The position numbers and the translations under genes are program-made. This document shows positions 56,601-64,000 of a DNA stretch of 64,000 nucleotides, one piece after another. The notes beneath the pieces were generated by a model that was given only the letters and a program-made list of their open reading frames with translations, was not told the DNA's origin and ran no database searches. The number at the start of each line of letters is the position of its first letter. Position 1 is the stretch's first letter. The stretch comes from Heterodera schachtii (Eukaryota > Nematoda > Chromadorea > Rhabditida > Heteroderidae): positions 682,001 through 746,000 of the forward strand of contig SIJG01000042.1 in assembly GCA_023374025.1 (NCBI GenBank), given 5' to 3'.

Positions 56601-59600
56601 AATAGCTTAGAAAAAGCTTATAAACAGATTAAGCTTTCGAATGATATCAAAAATATTGGATTTGGATGATATTGAAAAAAGTTATAGAAAGCTATAGTGG
56701 AAAAACATGCTGGCGCCCAAACGAGCGCGCCCAAACGTGAGCGCCCAAACGCGCGCGCCCAAACGCAGTGGACCCCCCTCATCCATACTTTTGACACTTC
56801 GACTCACCACGAGTCAGCAAAGCTTCGATATCTGAGGATTTAGCCTCATTTTGGGGTCTTTTAGAGGGTCAAAGAGGATTTTTTGGCACTTTTTCATCAG
56901 ATCTTAAACATTTTTTCGAAAAACCCTCAGTCAAAATCATTTTTTTGACAAAATTTGTTAACAAATAGCACTCAAAATTCCAAATTTTTTCCGGCAGCGC
57001 CTATCGGCACTGCCGGACCCCCTCCCCCAATGACCCATAAAGTTTTTTGGAAAACCGCGCCACAAAAAGAGCAATTTAAAAGCAAAAAATTTAAGAGATG
57101 TCAATTTATTAATAAACAATAGAAATCGAATTTTTTATTTTTATTTTTTTGGACGTTTTAAATAAGATTAGTTATAAATTTTTACCAAAAATTTCCAATT
57201 TTGCGATTCTGGGCCAATTTTTTAAGAAAAATTGGAATTATTGGGGTCCGGCGGCGTTGATAGGCGCCGTGATTGTTTTCAAACGAAAATATGACTCTTA
57301 AATGATTTTGTTTGCATTTTTTTATGTTTTAAAAAATGAGGATTTTTCAATTAGGATTTTTATGAGGTATTTTAATGGCAAATGAGGATTTTTTATGGCT
57401 GAAATGAGGATTTTCAAAATTTTGAGATCGAAGTTCTGGTTTACTTTATCCCGAACCTTCGGATGGGAAACGAAAAGTCGGGGGGGGGGGGGGGGGGGCG
57501 GGGGGAGGTTCGGGGTTTTTCACATTTGGCCTTTGTCAATAAAGTCCAAAAATAGTCAATACAACCAATTTTTCTATTTTAATTTTCTCGATGTTTCATC
57601 ATATTCCTTTTTCGGCATGCTTTTTTCAAAAAACTTGGCTAATTGTAAGATTGACCGGCCCGGGCCGCCCGGTTCCAAAGAGTCCGTTTAACATGCAGCC
57701 CAGGCCCAGCAGTCCCAAATTCTGAACCGGGCGCGACGTTCGATGGGGCCGGGCTTTTTGCAAAAGTTATGGAATGCTGATTAAAAAATGAAAATTGCCT
57801 AATCTTTTATTTTTTTAATTTAAAATAGCCAGCTATCTTAATTAATTTTTTAACCTCAGGCAATTATTAGGGACAATCTTTTTGTGTTTAACATTAGGGA
57901 TTCCATTTTTTTAAATTTTAAATGTGTAACATTTGGTGGGACTTCAGGTCCTAAAAATTTCCGAATTCCACAATTTTAAGAATTTCTTCAAAATAATTAT
58001 TATTTACTTTATAATAATTAGGGATGGTAATTATATGCACATAAAATCGCAAAATATGCGCATAAAATATGCACCATTAATTGCGAAATATGCACATAAA
58101 AAGTGAAAAATATGCACATAAAATTTTCCAAATTGAGGGTGCAATTTCTCAAAATTTCTTCAAATTTGTTAAATATAAAGTAAAATCTTCAAAAATGGCT
58201 AAATGTGGTATTAAAAATCATTTTAGGAGAAAAAAACATGATAAAGCAAAAATTTACTCATTTTTAGCGAAAAATCAACCTAAAAAGCGAAATTTTGCTT
58301 ATTTTTGACATAAATTAACCATTTTTTGAGAAAATTTAAATTTATTCAATATTTTTCGTGAAAATTTTGCTAAAAAATTATTTTTTTGGAAAATTTTCCG
58401 GTTTTGAGGTCAAAAAGGCCAATTTGTCTGTTGGGAGTCGTTCTATTAGAGGTTTTTTGGAAAAATGCCAAAATATGCACATAAAATATGCACGAAATTC
58501 CAAAATATGCACAAATATGCAAATATGCACATAAATCGCGAAATATGCACAAATATGCAAAATATGCATATGGAAATACGTCCTAGAAGCTTCAAACCAA
58601 GCCAAAAACATGGTTTTCGTGCGTTTCAGGCCTCCCACAGTCCAGGAAAAAAATATGCATGTGCATATAATTACCAACCCTAATAATAATATATCCCAAA
58701 ACCAAAATATGCGATTGCTTCAGTTTTGGTGACTATCGCCGACATGGGCCGTTTTCTCTCAAGTACGAATTCCGACTTCGCTTTCGGCACTCTCTCCCCC
58801 CCCCCCCCTCCGTTTTTCCCCATTTTTAGGCGTGTGCATTTGGGTGGATAAACGACTGTTTCAAATTCGCAGAAACTGTTTCTCTCGGCTTCGCTGGTTT
58901 TGCTTGACAATTTGTTGTCAGATTTGTTTGTTTTGGAAGCGACGGAGAAAATTCCGAAATCGAAAAGGCGAAAATCGCCGTGCCAATAAGTCCGCCACAG
59001 CGACGACTTTTGCGCCGAGCGTTTCGACCACCTCGGGCAAGTTACGAAAGTGCAAATGACGTTGGCCATGATGGCCTTTTTGTAGGGGGTGAAGCCATTC
59101 CCGAGGAAATGGCCTCAGAAGGACCCTTTGTGGCCAATCACGTGGTCGCACCGTGTGGCACTTTGGCCACAATTGACGAATTGTCGCGGGAGGCCGTTAC
59201 AACAACGGACGACAACAACAACAACAACAACGAAGGAAGCGGCAGCGAAAGCCGACTTCGCCCTCCGCACCTCCGCTTGGGCGTCTGTTCGCGAAGGGCT
59301 CAGAGAAGGCTAAAGCCTCCGCCATTCCCTCCCATTTTGGACACCGTTTCGGAAGCGGGGACATTTCAAGGTCAATTAAGGAACCAACAACAACTAATTG
59401 AAGATTGGTCATTAAAGATGTGTCTGAGATCAGAACAGTGCATGGAGAGGACGAATTTGAGGAGAGAGCGGGAACAAACAGCGAAGACACGCGAGCACGG
59501 GCAGACGAATTGGAAGGGGGGAGAGAGCAGCGACATGGACGGGGTGGAGGACAAGGAGGACGAGGCGGACGAGCAGTACACGCCGCTGGAGAAGCGCAAC

Positions 59601-60681
59601 CGACGCGTGTCCGCACTGTTCATCCTCGTCGTCATGTTAGGCGAGTACTTCGCCGTCCATCCGTCACTTTCATTCGCTTTTCATTAGGGTACACGGCCGG
59701 TGGCGCTTGTCTGATGCAATTGTGGGAGCGATGGTCATTCGTCGATGCCTTTTACTTTTGTTTCGTCACAGTGACCACAATCGGATTTGGCGACATTGTC
59801 CCACAGAATGTCACTTTTTTGCCTGCTACGTTGGCTTACATTGTGATCGGTCTGTCAGGAAAGCAGCTCCGTTTGGCTGAACGGCTCTTTAGGCCTGATC
59901 ATCACCACAATGTGCATCGACCTCGTCGGCAGTGCTTACATCCAGGACATCCATTTGTACGGGAGGGCACTCGGCAGCAGCTTTCTGACCATTGGCGGAA
60001 AAGTCATTCACCTTGGCGAAGTGTTCTCCTACGTGGCTTTTCTCCAGAAGAATTACGGTCTCGGCTTGCTCTCTTTGGCATTTCCCTTCGCTTGGCTTAC
60101 CTTTTCCCTCGTCAGGACTTACCCCCGACCAACTCGACAGACTCGCCCAATTGCCGGAGGTTGGCATGCACAGCAACTGACAATAAAGGGACCAATTCGT
60201 TCAGGAATACCTGCTGGACTGCTTGATCAATGGGCGGCAGCCTGACCTCAATTGGATTGGCGGGCGCCCTTTCATTCCGCCGGTCGGTGCTTTGTCCGCT
60301 TTGCCTTCCGACCTTTGCCTTTTGCAGGACATTTATTACTTCAAATGGATTGAGCAGCCCCGGACACTGTCCTTCACCTCCGAACGGCAGTTGGCCTCCA
60401 GCGAGTCTTTGGATCTGTTCGTTCCGAGGGTTCCGTCGTGGCATTTTCCCCCCCCCCCCCTTAGAAACACTTCGCTGTGTTCCACCGCTCGCACTTTGAC
60501 CCCTCGCGAGTATTATCAGCGAGTGCTGGTCCATTACTGTCGCCAAATGCAAACGGAAGCGGTGGCCAAAACGCCGGCGATTGGCCATGGCCAATTGCCG
60601 GCCAATGGCGGGTTGCTCAAAGGGAGGGGCGCTGCACAGAATCGGCGGTCCGCGACTCTGACGAGCGCTGCAGGGAAATGA
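53638..60681 (+). CDS. Two-pore-domain (K2P/TWK) potassium channel
   Basis: Leak potassium channel subunit of the nematode TWK family, a plasma-membrane dimer with two pore loops per subunit. Inferred exons: 53638-53822, 53936-54065, 54538-54570, about 54626-54888, 54940-55088, 55342-55413, 58724-58762, 58830-59036, 59086-59640, 59688-59849, 59893-60057, 60116-60159, 60205-60681; all phases agree and sum to about 826 aa. TM1 is LPHVGL plus VVLSAAYTLLGAAIFH. Pore 1 is FFSWTAITTIGYG, then HIVPLTIQGRISCLLYALFG and IPLILVTIADMGRFLS. TM4 is SALFILVVMLGYTAGGACL. Pore 2 is FCFVTVTTIGFGDIVP. The post-TM4 motif MCIDLVGSAYI is typical of TWK channels. A 60-residue basic, Asn-rich linker separates TM3 and TM4. 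Introns 59037-59085 and 59641-59687 start with GC. The junction 54570/54626 lacks AG. First exon uncertain. Confidence 0.88.
55500..55860. mobile_element. Foldback element A in K2P intron
   Basis: Left end TCAGTTGG...GGTTGGGCGCCAGC (about 55502-55530) is mirrored by GCCGGCGCCCAACTGAGCAG (about 55838-55857). The interior carries the shared core: GGCCATAACTTTTTTTTTTA, then AGAGCTTTCGAATGATTTCA, then CAACAATGTTGGATT and AAAAAAGTTATAG. Confidence 0.65.
55911..56345. mobile_element. Foldback element B in K2P intron, about 55-bp arms
   Basis: Left arm GGATGAGGGAGGGGTGATCA with GAAGAGGCGGGTCATTTCAG then TACGGAAAAG (about 55913-55965) is mirrored at 56300-56345 (CCGTACTGAAATGACCCGCC, then TCTTCTGG). 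AT-rich interior, no coding capacity. Its right arm overlaps the left end of element C, so insertions appear nested or adjacent. Confidence 0.75.
56335..56785. mobile_element. Foldback element C in K2P intron, with GTTTGGGCGC tandem ends
   Basis: Both ends carry four to five copies of a 10-14-bp motif (CGTTTGGGCGC) in opposite orientation: 56355-56410 and 56703-56767. Inside them a further mirrored block runs through CCAGCTCGTTTTTCCAC into CATCCAAATCCAACAATCTT and ATCATTCGAAAGCT. The element can fold into a hairpin with arms of well over 100 bp. The core matches element A and the copy at 3693-3940. Confidence 0.8.
58008..58692. mobile_element. MITE-like element with ATGCACATAAA internal repeats
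   Basis: TAATTAGGGATGGTAATTAT then ATGCACAT (about 58014-58041) is mirrored by ATGTGCATATAATTACCAAC then CCTAATAATA (about 58656-58688). The interior has ten or more copies of AAATATGCACATAAA or its variants, clustered near both ends. It ends about 32 bp before the exon acceptor at 58723, so it forms part of the K2P intron's 3' region. TAGGG-type ends suggest a hAT-like relative; no transposase visible. Confidence 0.75.
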
Positions 60682-63600
60682 ATGACTTCCTTCCTGCGGC
60701 ACTGACTGTGATTGGCACGGCACTCCCCGCGGGGATGGCTTTTGCCTTTGCCTTTTCCCATCCGATTCGGACTTTTCTTTCTTCGGCGGGTGTCAATTTG
60801 CTACTTTCATTCCCTTTTAAAACTGCCTCTTTTTGCCAATGTGAAGCATTCCATGGAATTATCAAAATTCATTAAGAAAATGTTTTCTTTTATCTTATGA
60901 ACAATTATATTATAAATATGGCAAATATAAAAATAAAAAATAAATAAAAGACGAAGTTTCCTTTTTTGTTTTAAATTAAATGATTTTAATATTATATAAT
61001 TGTAAACTAAAATATAAAATATTGAATATAATAAACAAAATTGTTAACTTAAATTCTTCAGGTAAAAGAGAATTTGAACATTTTAAAATTTCAAAAGCGA
61101 AGGAAATCCGATGGTTTTAATAGGCGAGCCCGGGAAAAAGAATCAAAATTTAAATACATTTTTGACATATTTCGTGGAAGCAACAATTGGATTCACTCCC
61201 ATTCATTCCAATGCTTTTCCCGGTTCGTCCCTTCCCTAAATTTAATCGGAATTGCCTTTTTTTTAAAAACCACTGCTTAACGAAGACCCAGCTGAACTCG
61301 AACAAACAACAACATTTACTTTATTTTGGAACAACGCCTGTCAAAAATCACAAGTTTTGGCGCATTTTCCAATTGGTTGTCCCTTTTCTATTTGCTTTTT
61401 CTTTGCACTTTTCCTTTTTTGGCATTTTTGCCAAATTTGTCAATGCCTCCCCCCCCCCCTTTTGTACGGAAGTGATCAATCACCCCCCCCCCCCAATTCT
61501 CTTCCATTCTTCTTGTGTTTGCATTATCTGCTCATTTTGGGGTTCCAATTATTGTCAAAACATTTCTGAATGAACACAAATTGTACGATTGTAATTTTGA
61601 ATTAGAGATCGGATTTTTAAGTTACCTATTTTTTCTGCGAAATTTCATCGGGAGAAGCGACAAAAATTAATTAATTTTCTCTTATGTTTTATTGACTTTT
61701 GAATTGCGTCGAAGCGAAAAAAAGCAAAAATTTACAATAGCAATTAATTGACAATGCTTTTCTGTGGCTTTAATTGATTTGGATACTTTCAGTTCTTCTT
61801 ATGTTCGTTCCCTTATGAGTTGCGTTTTTTCGATATTTATCCGCCCTCTGTGCTTTTTGTTTGTTGTTAGGTTAAAGTGCGGGAGGGAAATTAATGTTAT
61901 TTATTTTTGAGCAAATATTGATCAAAATGAGAGGCAATTTTCGGGGAAAAGCCGCCGCAATCGATGCTTTGGCGGAAGCTTTGCTCTTGTAAAGGAATGG
62001 CCTCCCATTTGGCCCATTTCCCCCCCCCCCCCGGCGCTTTTTTCTTCTGTCCATGCGCCCGAAAGTGCGAGCGACCGCCAAAGAAATAAAAACTGAAAAG
62101 AGAGAATGAAAGAGTGAGAGAGAAAGAAAAAGAGAATTGTAAAGGGATCCGGCGGCAGAAGGTCAGTAGAAAATAAATATTGGCAAATTAGGCGGGGGAG
62201 GAGTGATTAAGGGCATCACATCATTAGGGGGGGGGGGGGACATGCGATGCCACCGACGGCGGACAAAAGGCGCTTTTATCCTACCGCACTTCGAGAACAA
62301 ACACAAATACCCACAAATTGAGCCAAGAAAGCAGTAATCTATCAAAAGTGATTTCGGCAGAATCAATTAGTGTTATAATATGGGTAAAATCAGATTTTTG
62401 GGGAATTTGAAAGTGGGGAGAGAGAATTTTGGCTTTTTATTTGGCTATTTCAATTGTTTATGTGCGAATCATTTTCTGTGTTAGGGAGTGCACATTCTAT
62501 TTTCGTCTTCCGCTGGTGCTCAAATCGGAGGTATCCCACTGATTGGTCCCTCTTCCCCCCCCCCCCCCCCCTCTTTTTTCTCCTCTTTTGCCCCCATTCA
62601 TTTTGTGACCGGAAAATGCGTCAGCAGAAAAGCATCAGTGAATCGGAATTTCTTGAAAAACGGATACGGTAGTAGGATGATTTATGCAGGAACTGATATG
62701 AGAAAGACTTACAATAATCCAACTAACTACAGTATGTTCTTTACTGATTGGTGAATTTCTAAAAATTTTATTCAAGTTATTGAACATGAAATTGATTTTA
62801 TGTGTATTTTTTTAATTCAAAAACACATTAAAAAGTGGGTAGGTCAACCAGAAGTTTTGCGAAGGAGTCTGGAGGGGGGGGGGGGGGGGAGGGTCAGCGG
62901 CCAATTTTGCGATGGGCTTAAACACCGAATTTAACGAACTTTTTTGCTTTTCAAAACCGCTTTTTTGCGGTTCGCTTTTTCCTTAAAACTTTTGCGGATC
63001 CGGCGGCGCCGAAAGGCGCCGCCGGGAAAATTTTTGGAAATTTGGGTGTGATTTGTTAACAGATCTTGTCTAAAAGAGTCCAAATTTTTGTTTTTTTTAA
63101 GCCAGTTTTTTAAGAAAGTCCACCGGCGGCGCCGACAGGCGCCGTCGGTAAAAAACTGGTTTTTTTGTGCGATTTAGTAACAGATTTTACACAAAAAAGC
63201 CAATTTTTGAAAAAAATATATGTTTTTGGGCTGTTCCGATAGACTGGAACTGACCAACTCCGTCTGAACAAAATTGAGTCAATATAACTTTTTATTACAG
63301 AGAATGTCGAATCTTCTAAACATTTAAAGCTTTCGAGTTTGCTGAGTTTTATTAACAAAGAAAATACAGATTTTTGAACTTTGCTGAGACGGAGTTGGCC
63401 AGACGGAGTTAATCCCCTACCGCGATAGGCGCCGCGGGAGAATATTGTAAAATTTTGATATTTGTCTTCAGATTTAATTGAAAAAGGCAATTTTTAGGTC
63501 AAATTTTGAAATCTTAGAGGAATTTTGTGGCACGGCGGCGCCGATAGGCGCCGCCGGGGAAAATTTTTGGGATTTTTAATGAATTTTGTTAAGAAAATTT

Positions 63601-64000
63601 CGATAATTTTTCCTCTTTTCCTCCTTCGCCTGCGACCTCCCGCCCGCAATGGTCATTCTTAACAGTGTAAAAATTTCTCGGCTTCCGAGACTAAAAACCC
63701 GAGACCGGGAAGCGAAAAACCCGAGAAATTTCCCGAGTCGGGAATCGAGAACCGAGACTCTCGCACAGCCCTAATTTTCAGGGAGCAATCCCTCCCCCCC
63801 CCCCCACATTCTCTTGTCCATCAGCCGTTCTTTCTCCCAACATTTTTATTCCTTTCCCATGGCCCTTAAGTGAGCATTCGGGAGCAACTCCTTCCCCCCC
63901 CCCAAATTCAATAATAATTCGTGCCACAGCGCGGCGATTCCATGCCCCCCCCCGCCTATTCATTTTTCTCACAAGTGTTATTAATCAAATGCAACATAAT
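60682..64000. other. AT-rich downstream region with repeats
   Basis: No gene supported. Contains AATAAA motifs soon after the K2P stop (near 60930-60950), C or G runs near 61450, 61480, 62020, 62225, 62555, 62875 and 63790, and the hairpin array 62990-63560. The segment 63625-63775 is rich in CCCGAGA/TCTCGG motifs, ending TCTCGCACAGCCCTA. That end read in reverse, TAGGGCTGTGCGAGA, looks like a hAT-type terminus without a visible partner. Confidence 0.5.
62990..63560. repeat. Repeated GC-rich hairpins in AT-rich DNA
   Basis: Four hairpins: CGGCGGCGCC-GAAA-GGCGCCGCCG (63001-63024), CCGGCGGCGCC-GACA-GGCGCCGTCGG (63123-63148), a shorter one near 63418-63438, and CGGCGGCGCC-GATA-GGCGCCGCCG (63532-63555). 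Flanks share AT-rich text such as TGTGATTTGTTAACAGAT and CCAATTTTTG. Related hairpins lie in the K2P intron at 56993-57017 and 57248-57272. A separate inverted repeat (CCAACTCCGTCTG at 63253; CAGACGGAGTT near 63398) lies between them. Confidence 0.8.

Overview
This is a eukaryotic window, almost certainly from a nematode. Its genes are split by very short introns (about 35-60 bp is common). Several gene families are typical of or restricted to nematodes: a MAB-3-type double DM-domain protein, a PMT-2-type phosphoethanolamine methyltransferase, a DB-module protein, a TSP1-like secreted protein, an NLP-13-like neuropeptide precursor and a TWK-class K2P channel. At least four introns appear to use GC-AG splice sites, which is high for so few genes. 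I recall elevated GC-AG usage being reported for potato cyst nematodes, so a Tylenchina (clade IV) relative is possible, but that is inference. The DNA is unusual: several dozen mono-G or mono-C runs of 10 or more, long purine/pyrimidine microsatellites, minisatellites and foldback repeats.

Layout. 1-5175 (+): 3' part of an OXR1/NCOA7/LMD-3-like TLDc gene, with a large alternative first exon. 5885-7799 (-): mab-3-like gene. 7800-14109: long gene-poor stretch of simple repeats. 14110-15439 (+): secreted TSP1-like gene. 15784-16695 (-): weak K/E-rich ORF. 17790-20396 (-): predicted secreted 783-aa repetitive K/E/R/S-rich protein, unrecognised. 22469-25003 (+): pmt-2-like gene. 25146-26496 (-): DB-module gene with a K/E tail. 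28246-29513 (-): Ly6/ET-like cysteine-rich gene. 31846-32331 (-): nlp-13-like precursor. 35635-45147 (-): muscle myosin heavy chain with a minisatellite in a motor-domain intron and a poly-Glu C-terminus. 45150-52600: a 21-copy minisatellite, DNA-transposon remnants and low-complexity DNA. 53638-60681 (+): K2P potassium channel whose 3.3-kb intron is packed with foldback/MITE-like insertions. 60682-64000: AT-rich DNA with repeated GC-rich hairpins.

The genes are independent housekeeping, muscle, neuronal, developmental and secreted functions and do not form an operon or island. The recurring theme is repeat biology. GAGGAA-type expansions appear to have entered coding sequence in at least four genes (poly-Glu in myosin, DB gene and the secreted repeat gene; poly-Ser in mab-3). 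A family of foldback elements shares a core but has different terminal inverted repeats.

Exon coordinates are hand-derived from reading frame, splice consensus and phase. No alignment or transcript data were available, and similarity statements rest on remembered family motifs.
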